A stretch of DNA of 64,000 bases from Heterotrichella gracilis (lineage: Eukaryota > Sar > Xanthophyceae > Tribonematales > Xanthonemataceae), in NCBI GenBank assembly GCA_032358255.1, contig JAULBX010019966.1:17145-81144 (forward strand), written 5' to 3'. The position numbers and the translations under genes are program-made. The notes under the pieces are model-generated. The model was given only the letters and a program-made list of their open reading frames with translations. It was not told the DNA's origin and did no database searches. This document shows, in pieces, positions 35,901-47,283 of the stretch; the stretch's first letter is position 1, and each line of letters starts with the position of its first letter.

Positions 35901-38632
35901 ATGATGAACTCCTGCTTCCAATCTGGATGTACTGCTGGCAGGCAGGTAATTGTAAATATACAACATTGCAAGAAATCCACAGTGTGGCATGCCCATAAAG
36001 CACTGTGTGTCCACCCACTCACATTTGCTCCCAGTGGTCCGGGAGGCGCACAGCCGCCTGCACACTCGCCTGTACAGCTGCCTGTGCAGCTGCCAGCTTC
36101 GCCTGCAGTGATGTCACGTTGAAAAACATGAAGGAAAAAAGCGCCAGCGAGAATGGGAGAGCGAAGTACAATTGTACCACACTTTATAAACTACAGGAAA
36201 GGCTTGTAACCCAAACACCGGATTTAGACAAGTCATTGTGGTTCATAAAAAAAAACATTTATAATATTTTTTGCTAAAACAAGCAAAAAACAGTTTGTTT
36301 GGGGAGAAGTGATATTGACCTCAAAGAAGTCATGGCTGACAAATTGAGAAAATTTGAGTTCTGTGCACTGTGTAATAATAATTATAATAATAATATGGTA
36401 CCTCTGCACACCCACCTTCAGCTTCTGGTTGCGACGCCGCTCGGCTTCCAGCAGCCGCTGATGGTCTGACACCTCACTGGGGACGTTCCAGACTGCATTG
36501 CCACCACCACCGAGCACCTCAACCACGTCCTCGTTGGCTGTCAGGTCCACCGCGCCTGCCCTTTTGACAATCGCCACCTCCTCCTTGGCGGTCAGGTCAA
36601 CTGCATCCGCCTCTTCATCGCATGTGAGGTCAACCACGGCCATGTCGCGCGCCTGCCCAGCACTCCCACCACCTACGGCAGAGCATGGGCTTGACATCAA
36701 CAGCTACTGAGGCAGGCTGTGCGCAGACAGTGCATAGGAGGCACCGCAGGATGTGCAAGCACGCCCCATTCTCCATATTCCATTCATTGAATAAGGCATA
36801 ATATACTATTACTCCCAATTTTTGGCAATAAAAACAAATCAGCAATATTATAAGTCATATGACGGCATTTTTACAGAGTGTCCAGCCACTCACCACCACT
36901 TGAGGACGCTGTGACGCGCTTACGCTTGCCATGCACCTGCCCTCCTCCTGCGGCAGGTGGTGCAACAACAACTGGTGCTGGTCGGCCGCTGCGCGCAACT
37001 CCCTTGCCCTTGCGGTCCATAGGTGCAGGTGCAGGCGCAGGAGGCTGCTGCACTTGTGCATGGGCAGGCCCCGCCTGGCCCCATCCAACGCTCCTGTGTT
37101 GCGCCTCCACGCGGGAGTAGGCTTGGCGAGCCTCCATCTCAGAGTAGGGCTGCAGGAGGACAGGCATTGAGTGGTCACGCACTGTTTGCAAATGCAGTCC
37201 GCTGCAGGGATGCCGCCCTGTTCCAGCGTGCTGCCTGTACTTCATCTAGGAGTCGTGGTGAGTCCTCAGTACTCATTTTTGTTCTTATTTTGCAATGCAC
37301 ACAAAGGCAATTTGTGGGGTGGCCCATGCGCCTGCGTGGCGACGTAGTTATGTGCATTGTAGCAGTGCAGCCGGATTACCAGCCAACCTTGCACAAGCAT
37401 GCACCACTCAGCTCTGCCTTGGCATTCTTATACCATTTCTGAATGTGCTTTGTGTCCCACACCTGCATGTAGTTGGTGTTGAAGTCCACCCTGAGCGGCC
37501 CTGACAGGCCCCCCGGACCAGTGGCTGTCTGCACCAGCACCGTCTCGCAGTCGATCAAGTTTTGCAGGACCACCTGGCACCACACACACACACACACTAG
37601 TTAGTCGCTATTTACAAGCAGCAAGCCACAGCAGCCAGTCTTGCACATAGGCGCCGAGCAGTTCAGTTCGTTTCTACACCACCAATTAATCACGCGCAAA
37701 GTGGGGTCCCGCAGACAAAGGCAATACCGCCACCCAGTCAACATCAAGTCTAGAAGTGAGTATGGCAGCGAGATCACACCAAAGGCAGCTCAAGGTACTC
37801 AACACACATACCGTAGTTGGTGAACGGTGAACTCGACCAGAGGGTGTCCACCATACCCTACTGATGCAAACAAGCTTGCAGCAAACGGGAGGCAGCTCGC
37901 AGGCAAGTTCACTATTGCTAATACAGCCCTGCCAGCTGAAGGGATGTCCCACCTGCAGCACTGCATCGAAGCAGAAGTCGGGCTTCCAGCAGTTGCTGCT
38001 GCCACCGGTGCTCAGCACCTCGATGCAGACCGAGCCTCCAGCGGTGACGTGCCCCGTGTACATCTTGCAGCGGGGCGTGACCACACGCAGCAGGAAGGGT
38101 GAGGTGGGGTAGTCTGGTGGGAACACAGCCTCCATGAGCAGGTAGCCGTGGCCGTGGAGGGTGCCCAGGCGTGCCAGGTCAGCGTTCAGCTGGGCGCCAC
38201 CAGGCAGGTCGGAGTCAAAGTTCTGCACTTTGAACTGCCAGCGGTTCACGCTGTCGCCGATCTGTGTCAGCTCCGACACCTGCAGAGGGGACAGGGTCAG
38301 CCAGTGGCAAGCGGTGTTTTTCTGTACTCAACTGAGGCCCGGTGTTCCTATACTCAAGTTCACTCCTGTCACCAACGTGGGTTTCCTGGTGATACAATCG
38401 ACAACACAAGGAGTCTCAATAGCACTTTGCTTGATACGATCAACCTTAACCGCCAATACTGTTGGCTGAGCCACCTCACACGCCTGCAGAAGCACACCTC
38501 CCCTTATCCATTGCATGGAAGCCCCAGACCCACCTGTGGCAGATTTCCTTTAGCTATCTCCTTTCTGATGTATTTGAACTCTGCCACCATGCGCTTGACC
38601 CCGTGCATAGCACGCCATGGGGCTTGCGTCAT
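32919..38632 (-). CDS. E2 ubiquitin-conjugating / SIM / UBA / PARP fusion protein
   Basis: Thirteen exons: 38534-38632, 37953-38279, 37463-37573, 36894-37149, 36416-36672, 36023-36102, about 35805-35934, 35324-35444, 34974-35076, 34471-34660, 33976-34024, 33386-33768, 32919-33028; about 740 residues. N-terminal UBE2Q-like E2 fold (VFPPDYPTSPFLLR; GHVTAGGSVCIEVL, catalytic Cys near residue 118, HPN motif absent as in UBE2Q). A basic Ala/Pro-rich linker is followed by three VDLT motifs with acidic tails at about 277-309 that fit SUMO-interaction motifs, a helical Ala/Gln stretch, a UBA domain at about 421-460 (LANGLSESRAVEALRAA) and a PARP catalytic domain from about 496 (RIQNPELW, LFHGT, GIYFAEHCSYS, YAMMLCRVVLG, AYPEYIL). 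All junctions are in phase except the one between 36023 and 35934, which is unresolved. It likely links ubiquitin transfer and mono-ADP-ribosylation; the biological role is inference. Confidence 0.88.
33590..33755 (-). repeat. 15-nt in-frame repeat within the PARP domain exon
   Basis: About ten copies of a 15-nt unit encode P-(F/Y)-G-A-(Q/P/L) repeats, the central ones nearly identical. They fall in exon 33386-33768 between the GIYFAE segment and the YAMMLCRVVLG strand of the PARP fold, in frame throughout. Confidence 0.9.
36500..36640 (-). other. Array of three SUMO-interaction-like motifs
   Basis: VVDLTCDEE, AVDLTAKEE and AVDLTANED occur within 33 residues in the exon 36416-36672. A hydrophobic V-x-L core followed by Thr and acidic residues is the usual SIM pattern; the close repetition suggests binding of poly-SUMO or internal duplication. 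Confidence 0.7.
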
Positions 38633-40025
38633 TTGGTGTTGCTTTTGTTGTCTGTTCTACCAACTCTTGCGCGGGCCCTCTGAAAGACCCTTTGTGACGA
38701 AATCAGCGCAGTAATTTCTCCTCACGGTTTAAAGGTTGCTCGCTCACTTCCTGTTCTTGTAAAAGAAGGAACATCACAACCTCCAGGGAAGGTTCTTGAG
38801 GGCGAAGCACGGCAGGCACGCATGCATGCATGCACTCAAGTCAACCGACAGACCGATCCTCCTCGACCAGAGTTTTGAACAGGAACGCATGTGAATATTA
38901 GACTGACCTGAGTTGGTTGATGAATCCAGGCAATAAGCAATCCTGAGCAAATGACAAATGCCCGGGAGTTGGAGCGTCACAAGCGCCAAGCATGAAACCA
39001 AGTGGTGGGTCAGGGGTGGTGTATTATGGCACAGAAAACCTTGGTGCAAAAACCCTAGAAGTTTCCGAAGTGGCGCCGTCCCCAACCTGATTTCTTCCTG
39101 CTTTGCATTTGCAAGTTGCCAAAAATGAAGGCCATTTTTTGCCTTGTCTCAAGGCTCTTCTCTTTGGTGCAATATCGTAGTTCTTTGGATCTGTGAAGGA
39201 TGCATGGCATGCGCATTGCGCGCCCCCACCATCGCCACCCATTGGATCCTTGCAGACATACCTGGTATTGATTAAGTGACAGACTTTGCCAGGCTACCAC
39301 CCATCCCATAAGTATACGTATGGCATTAATGTCTCAATACAGCTTGTTAGAGCTTCACAGCATCGTTGGGATTACAGGTATGGGTTTTTTATCCCGCACA
39401 AAAGGTTTTCTGAAACAATAAACTAAATTAAGATATTCAAGGCCACCGAAACGCCAAGTTGCAACGACTGTAACATGCAGCAACAACCCATCCCACCCTT
39501 ACGGCCACTCAAACACAACCACGACATCTCAATGTGGACTGTGGATGCACACAATGCAGCATTGGGGGATTGACCCCAACGCCCATGCGCGCCCCTCGTT
39601 CCCGCCAACAGGCCCCGACTTCTTGTGCCACAAGTTGTGGCCTGGTGAGGGTTAGGTCCCCAGTCAATCCTTCTTATCCCCCTTGTCCTTTGGCTCCCTC
39701 CCCTGTGCATCCGTATCTTCACCCCCCCCCAGCTCGTCATAACCCCTGAGGCCGGGAGACAGAGTGCGCAGGAGGACCCTGCAGCACCACATGCTAGGGT
39801 TTAGGGTTCAGGGCGACAGCGTGCACAGGAGAAAGCAAATAGTGACCACAGTGGTAGGGGTGAGGTTCAGGGCCGACGTCACACACTAGGGTTCAGGGTC
39901 CAGGGGGGCACCGTGCACAAAAAGAACCTGCGCAACCATACCTCTAGGGTTCAGGGTTCATGATCCACCACCACTGATAATGCAAGGTAGTGTAGAGTGC
40001 ATCTGCCACACAGTGCAACAAATTT
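38633..40025. other. Intergenic region between E2-PARP and NIPA-like genes
   Basis: Contains the promoter side of the E2-PARP gene and the 3' side of the NIPA-like gene. Minus-strand frames around 39024-39309 encode short basic peptides (for example DPKNYDIAPKRRALR) that could be an exon, but I found no splice context. Degenerate TTTAGGGTTCAGGG-like blocks occur at 39795-39965. Confidence 0.45.
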
Positions 40026-43000
40026 TCAACATGGCGCCACACCAGACACTGCCCCTAGCCACACAGAGTACCCTAGTAGGGATAATCCTACCCACCTTGG
40101 AGACAGCGGATTGCCTGACGGGGCCCGGGGCACCGGCCGGCCTTCCAACGAGGGGCCGCCCCCAGATCCAGATGCGGATTTCAAGGGGGGCACGCCTCTC
40201 GCAGCATTTGGGCCCCCTGTCCGGGCCTCTTGCGATGTGCTGGGCAGCGCAGCGGCAGGGGGGGCGGCCGACCTCCCCTGTTCCCTCACACTAGTGGATG
40301 AGGGGGTTTCTTCCCCTGGGGAGATTGTGGGTTCAATCCCAAAGTCCCACCCGCTCTCCTCCCCATCCTCTGACCCCGCATCGTCCCACATGCTGCTGCC
40401 GATGGGGTTCGTCCGGTGGGGCGCGGGGGGGTCAAAATCAAACGACTCCTGATCCACCTACAAACAACCAATAAACCATTATTGTCATTTGCAGTGTAAA
40501 AAGCTATATGTTTGTCATTTAGTTTTTATGAAGAAAACGTCACTGTGATAGCCCATTCCAAAAAGACACTCAGCTTAGGTTAAGGTATCTCCTCACCAGG
40601 CCTGTCATGGAGAGTTCCAAACCCCCCGATTCCTCCCCTTGCATCAATCCCCCACCCGCCCCATTGGTGGGTGGGGGTGGCGGTTTGCTGGCCATGTGGT
40701 TGGTGATGGAGGGCGCAATTTGGGGGCCCTCCTCGAAATCCATGAGCCACGGCATTTGCAGGGGGGTTACGACGGGGGAGTGTGCGGGGTTGTCAGACCA
40801 GCCCCCAAACACTTGGGTCATTGCGCCCAGCGAGAAATCCTCCATCAAGTCCTGCGCAAGTGCACAGGAACACACAGTAAATAGTGGCTAGCCACGCTGT
40901 TAAACACGACTAAAACAACCGGTAGTTACCAATTATTACGGCTGCGTGACAACTGCCGGTTCAAAGGCAAAACCCCTTGCCACACCCTGCTAAAAACTTT
41001 AGGTGCCACAGGGGCACTGAAGACCCTACAGGAACCCTACTGGAGTCCTCCATGCAGAACGACGCTGAAGACCCTACAGCTACCTCATTCAGCCCTAAAA
41101 TATAGATTTTGATGTCAATATGCCAAACTGGTATCAAGACCCCTTGCCAAATCCTAGCCGGCGGTGCGTGTATACTATACAGAGAAACCCTATCAGATCC
41201 CTCGCACAAAATCTTACCTCATACAGCTCTGCCAGACCCCAGTTGGGGGTTTGGGAGTGTGTGGAGGGGGAGGGGACGGAGGGGGATGCGGGGGAAGGGG
41301 GGGCATCGGGGTCCATGTCACTGGCAACACCCTGCAAGCAAGGGGTGTACATTAATATATGTGAATTCTACTAGAATAAAACGGGAGGGCAGAGAGGGTG
41401 GGCACAGCCTACCATGGTGCATCATGACCACAGCAACAGCTACAACTTATAACCCCCCCTTTCAGCCCCTCTCCACCCACCTGGGTGCCTAGTAGCTCTG
41501 CAGCGGTCTCGCTCTGATTTCGCCGGTGCCCCCACAGCCTGCCCAGCGGGGTTGGTTTGGCTGTCTCCCCCTTGCCCTTACCCTGCACAAGCACAAGCAG
41601 GATGTGTCATAAGCACATAAGTTGGGAGGGCAACAGTCCCCGGCAATCCCCAGCGGGTCGCATGCATTGTGGGTTGGGACAGGTCGCGGAATGCCAGGAC
41701 CTGGCAATCAGTGGTGTCGAAAGAAATGCACAGCGCTGGAGGATATCATCCTGGATGTGGGATTTAGGTTTCCTCACTGAGGGGAGCGTGCCACAACATC
41801 GGCAGAAAGGGCGATCCGAGTTAACAAAAGGTTTATACTATTCCAGATCTTCTTCCCCGATGCAAGGTATTAGTTGTGAGAGTGAGATGGCTAATTATTG
41901 TGGTGCAGGAAGCAAATGGGCCCCTTTAGCAGTCACACCCCCTGACCCTCCCCACCCCACCCTTTACCCCACCTTGCGACCTACAGGCACAGCCCCCTGG
42001 CCCTGCTCCACGTCACCCCCCCTGACCTCCCCGTTTGCGTCTGCCACCGCCCCCTCCCCTGGGACCCCCTCCAGGTGCGCCAATTCCCCCCCTGGGATGC
42101 CCTCCCCTCTCCGCTTGTCCTTGAACCGCGTCAAAACAAACACGCCCACAAATACAGTCTGTAAATCCACACGAATAAATAAAGGGGCATTATGTTATGG
42201 AGAGAATATGTGTTATGGCATGTTGCGTAGATTTTTCTGTGGGCCGTCACACCCACACATGAGCTGTAATGGGTTGGTAAACGGTAGTGTTAATTGCCAC
42301 TGACATTCCATGTGTAGTGGGTGTAGTGACATGGATGTAGCGAATGGCGGATAGAAAATTTTTGTTCAGGAATCAGTAAATAATGCAAAAAAAGTGGACT
42401 GTAAACCCTAAACCATTACTCACCACCACGCCCAGCGAGAACATGATTGTGGACAGCGGTGTGAACGTCTTGTATTCCTGGAAGTACACCATGCCCTCAA
42501 GCACGCTGAACAGGGTCCAGCTGATCTGCATCACAGGCACGATGACGGTGGCGGGGAACAGGCGCAGGGCCTATCGAGGCGGGAAGGAAGGGGTTAAGAG
42601 GGTGCATGGATAAAGGAAGATAGGTTTTGGCGTGGAGGCAGGCCTATGACAAGTGGGAAAGAAGTGCAGTTAGATGCGACAGCGAGAACAGGGCGATGGT
42701 AAAGAAGGGCCCAGCTGATCTGCATGACCGGCGCAATGACAGTGGCGGGGAACAGGCGGGGGACCAGGGTTTATAATGGTGCGGGGGAAGGAGTCAACGG
42801 GGTCTATAGCGGGATGCATGGTGGTGCATGGCAGTGTAGATGCAGGTGGTGCATCAGGGGAGGGGGGGTGCTTGGCCTGGGTGTGGGGTCTATAGACAAG
42901 GGGAAAATAATGCAATTAAATGCAGCAGCAGCAGATCTGGATTCTAGAATGGAGAGGTAAATGAGAGGGTCCATCTGGTCAGCAGCCCTGGGCAAAACCG

Positions 43001-46000
43001 CCCCCGCCGTGACCCCACCACCGCCAACGCATCCCCACCACTATCCCCACCTTGTTCAGCCTGGTGAGCCAGAATGCAGCAAACACCAGGAATAGGACCA
43101 CCACCGCCACCACCGCCACCACACCACCAGCACCCCCAGTACTACCGCCACTATCCCCACCCCTCATCCTGTTCAGCCTGGTGAATAAAACTGATGCAAT
43201 ACAGAAAAACAGCACCACCACCACCAACCCCCACCTTGTTCAGCCTGGTGAGCCAGAATGCAGCAAACACCAAAAACAGCACCACCACCAGGTAGGTGAA
43301 CCAGTACTTGAGCTGGTTATCCCCCTTGAAGGTCACCCGGATCAGCACGCTCAGGGTCTTGCCAAACAGCACCGACTGAGTCCCCAAAATGCCCGCAAAT
43401 ACGGAATACGAGGTGGGCAGCCAGAAGGCCCAGGGCCCCGTGGCGGTGCCAAGGTTTCCCTTCCCCACCCTGCGCTTGCCCAGGTGGTAGACACAGTACA
43501 TGCCCACCACTGCGGCCACTCCCAGGCACAGGTAGGTGATGTAGGCGGGCCTGGACGGGAGGGAAAGGGAGGGTGAAGGGGAGATTGAGTGTTGAAAAGT
43601 GCGGCTTTGTAGTGTAAGAGCATGGGTGCATGGGATGAATATCTGGATTTTGCCACATGATACATGTGTGAGAATGGGGCGATGGGTTTAGGGTTTCCCC
43701 ATACCAAGCATGCTACCATATGGGTGGGTAGCCATGCGGCGCCGCATGAGCCACATCAGAAACAATGAGATGCAAAATCCTACAGCCTAAACCCAACCAC
43801 CCTCGGCCAATACTGTGCACTATTGATGCAGCGCATCGCTCTGTCCGCGTCACAAAACCCTCCCAAACCCCTACCCCTACGCTCCACTCACTCTGTGTCA
43901 AGTTGCTTCAGCTCCCGCACCGTGAATGTCTCGCTGGTGTGGTTCCTAAAGCTCTATATCCTCGTCACCCAAAACCCTCCCAAAACCCTACTCCCACCCC
44001 CCACTCACCCTGTGTCAAGCTGCTTGAGCTCCGGGAAAGTGGACATCGGCTGGTGGTTCCTAATACCCTAGCAAAAAGAAACCCTGTAACCAGACCCTAA
44101 GTATCGACACTTTTGTTATGTCCCCACTCACTCTGTGTACAGCTGCTTCAGCTCCGGCACAGTGAATGTCTCGCTGGTATGATTCCCAAAGCTCTATTTC
44201 CTCGTCACCCAAAACCCTCCCCAAACCCTACTCCCACCCCCCACTCACTCTGTGTACAGCTGCTTCAGCTCCGGCACCGTCAAGACCTCGCTGGTGTGGT
44301 TCCCAAAGCTGACCAGCATGATGCAGCCTGCTACAATGAGCACGGTGGAGAAGATGATGCGGCCGGTGATCTGCGCATAGGCAAGGTGGTTGTAAGTATT
44401 GTGTGATCATGTTGGAGCATGATGGGACATGATCAGTGTGAGGACAATGGCGATTTGATTGTGATCTGCGCACACGGCAATGTGGTTGTAAGTATTGTAT
44501 GATCATGTTGGAGCATGATGGGACATGATCACGGTGGGGACGGTGGTGGCAGTTACAAATTTTGCCCCCGTGATCTGATCTGATCTCATGACATGCACCC
44601 CAGATAAGCCTTTCGATGTAAATATATAGACCTGGATCATGTGAGGTACCTAGGTGGAGGCCTCATTTGTAGCTGCGACTATCAAGTTGGGATCATGCGG
44701 GGGTGCAGGAACCAACGATGGAGGCCTTTCTTGCAGTTGTAAGTGTAACCAAGTTGGATCATTTTGATCACTCCACACCTGCTCGTGGAGGACCAGGTAG
44801 GCAAAAATGACGTTTGACACAAACTGCACCGACCCCAGCGCGGCCAGGAGCGACTGTGCGGCAAACCCTGCGCAGGTAAGATGATGTTCAGGGTATAAAG
44901 GGGTGTAATGGGATTGGGATTTTGGGTTTTACGTGTGCTGCAGGCCACATGTGTGGAGCGTATATAAGGCGGCAAGTGACCAATGAGCTTGTATCAGGAC
45001 AGGCTGCGTGGAGTTCTATTTTGCTTTTTATGGCACTTTATCAGTGTATTAATTGGATTTGATTATCAACATCAAAATCCAAGTTTTAATTCCAGGCGGC
45101 CTCTGGTGTCACCATAGGCAGGCATAGGCAGGCGAGGTGTCAAGGGGTGCACACCAAAAGAAAGGCAACATTGCGAATGCTGCCCACTAGAATTTAGGGT
45201 TTAGGGACTAGGGTTGGGCTTTGTGCGCACCGAAGGAGGCAAAATTGAGGATGTTGCCCACAAGGAAGACTGATGCGCCTCCCTGCCACGCACGGAATTT
45301 CCTGCACCCATACATTTAATGATATCATTTTATTGGCCGATTCATCGCATTTATTAACGTGGACACATTGCCTTGGGATGCATTTCTGTAACACACAATA
45401 CATGGCCCGTAATACGCCATGTACCATCAAAAAGCGTATTGCTTTGAGGCATTTGTAAGGCGCCGGTGCCATGGCCCAGCCATCCGTTTGCCACAGGTTT
45501 GATTGCAAAAATTCCAACTAGCCATCCCGATTCTGGCTGCGATCATATGCAATTTATTTGCATGCCATACACTTGCCTGTGCCAGGGTATGCACACTGCA
45601 GGAGTGGGCTCTGCCCTGATAGGGTTTTGGATGCACCGATACGGCAGCTAACATTGCACTGGGCCAAGCAATACCCTAGGGTTTTCCTCACCGTATGGGT
45701 GGCTTCTCCTCATCTGGTTGCTCCAATGCCGCGCGCCGGTTGTGGCCAAGCTTCATGTAATTCTGAACCGGAAAAAATCACATGGAACTTTCAGTCGCAC
45801 TGTTATCAACCCTTCCACACCCTATTAGGGTTAAATCCCCACCGGATCAGCACCATCTGTGCAAAACCCCTGGCTGGGATATCATTGCCTGAACATTAGT
45901 GTGTCAAGCAAAGGAGCAGCTGCAGCTCATGCATGCCATATGAGACACATTCTTCTTGCTAGGGTTTGACAACATCCCTTGCTAGGGTTATGCAACACCC

Positions 46001-46550
46001 CTAAGCGAAAAAGATTGGAATAACAGCGGCGGAGACGGGCGCTGGAGTTTCTGCACACTAGATTATTGGAAGCGGTCCAGAGAAGAAGCAAAGCAGTGGG
46101 GATTCATCATGCCAACGAGGACGGTGCTAGCGCTGACCAAGCCTGCAACTAAGCGTGGCAATGCATACATGCGCAGAGCATGTGAGGGGGGCGGGGGATT
46201 GAACCCTGCAAATGTACGCCTTGCAGAATTCCTCAGTCCACACAGCTTGTGAGGGGTCCACCCTTACCGTGCCCAGGTTGATCATAATGCTGCCAAACTG
46301 CAGCGGCAAGGGCAGGGGAGTCAGTGCCTAGCACCTGCTTGTTTGCTCAGCTAGTTGGTAGAGGTAGGTAAGGATTCTTGGTGCACACTAGGGTGCTGGA
46401 TGCTAGACGCATGCAACTGGCCACACCACCACATGGTATGCATATTGAAAGTTCAAATGGCTCACAGTCGTCAACAAGTTTCAAGCATGGCCCCAACATG
46501 CCACCCACACTTACCAGGTTGATAATAGCGCCCACATACCACAGCGCCAT
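40026..46550 (-). CDS. NIPA8-like magnesium transporter with long acidic/Pro tail
   Basis: Sixteen... counted as exons 46515-46550, 46268-46297, 45692-45762, 45231-45301, 44779-44867, 44249-44370, 43235-43550, 42424-42570, 41973-42158, 41481-41582, 41218-41331, 40597-40851 and 40026-40457 (thirteen in all), joining in phase to about 656 residues. The membrane part follows the plant NIPA (DUF803) pattern: MALWYVGAIINL, GSIMINLG, MKLGHNRR, GNILNFASFGFAAQSLLAAL, SVQFVSNVIFAYLVL, MLVSFGNHTSEV, GTQSVLFGKTLSVL, VIVPVMQISWTLFSVLEG, YFQEYKTF and VFVGVFVLTR. About nine hydrophobic segments are visible. NIPA proteins are thought to move Mg2+ across plasma or endosomal membranes. After the last helix the protein continues for about 340 residues of Gly/Pro/Ser/Asp-rich, probably cytosolic sequence, much longer than in land-plant relatives. 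Numerous exon-edge decoys lie in the introns. Confidence 0.88.
42706..42765 (-). repeat. Decoy of NIPA exon 8 start
   Basis: About 55 nt matching the acceptor side and first codons of exon 42424-42570 (ALRLFPATVIVPVMQIS) recur about 190 nt upstream with substitutions. Confidence 0.8.
43045..43220 (-). repeat. Two decoys of NIPA exon 7 end
   Basis: The end of exon 43235-43550 (FAAFWLTRLNK plus donor) is copied at 43155-43220 and at 43045-43110; the second copy preserves about 60 nt nearly unchanged, including a usable donor. Confidence 0.85.
43883..44197 (-). repeat. Three decoys of NIPA exon 6 end
   Basis: The end of exon 44249-44370 (NHTSEVLTVPELKQLYT plus donor) is repeated at 44123-44197, 44001-44062 and 43883-43957, separated by CAAAACCCT-type intron tracts. 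The units are about 110-120 nt apart, giving a ladder of four donors. Confidence 0.9.
45146..45190 (-). repeat. Decoy of NIPA exon 4 end
   Basis: About 40 nt resembling the end of exon 45231-45301 (GNILNFASFG) recur about 90 nt downstream in the intron, next to a TTTAGGG-like tract. Confidence 0.65.
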
Positions 46551-47283
46551 GGCTGCAACAGCTGACTGAAAATGCTAATAATATAGCCGCTTACGGTGCC
46601 CTGGGGTGCGTGGTGGCACAAGCTATAACCCGGTCAACCTGGGTGACGTGCGCCCCAGTCAGATCTCGTCTTGATAGCCTTGGTCCGCTTTCTTTCAAGG
46701 CGAGAGGCATAGATAAGGGAAGCCAGTCTGAAGGCTAGGGACTTCGCTTGTATAATAGGCGGGCCTGCCTTGCGAACCAAGAGGCGGTGGCGGTGGCTCA
46801 CCCATGTCTAGGCAGGTTTAGTTTGGGGTGCATAGCAGACTGCTAGGACAATGCAACGAATGCGCGCCTGGGGCCGGCTGTGACACTGGTGAAAGGCAGT
46901 AAAAGCTGCAAGGGTGCTGTTTGCGGGGGACTTGTACCTCTAGAGAGGCAAAGCAAGGCAAGCATTCAGCCATTTTCCGAGGGCGGAAATTGTCACTTTG
47001 CCCGTCCCTGTGACGTTCAGACCCAGGGACTGTGGCTACCAGGTACTGCATTCCTCAATTGTTGGAGGCTGCATATATGTGTGCAGTCTGCCCTAATTCT
47101 TGTGTTGCAAAGTTGTCTAACAGTACTCTAGTTGGCCTGTTGTTACACCCACTGGGTTGCTGCAGTACCACCCACCACAGCCCCCGCGCGGATTACCCAC
47201 TGCCTTGCGGCGCAGCAGCAGCAGCTGGATATTAAAGCGCAGGGCGCTGTTCAACAAACCCAGTTGCAACACCAGTTGGCACC
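46551..47283. promoter_or_regulatory. Divergent intergenic region, NIPA-like / small basic protein
   Basis: Roughly 730 nt between two outward-reading start codons; it should hold both promoters. No coding exon, RNA gene or defined motif is recognised. Confidence 0.4.

Noticed and set aside
39024-39309. Possible small basic protein on the minus strand
   Set aside because: Two overlapping frames look equally plausible and no donor/acceptor arrangement supports either.
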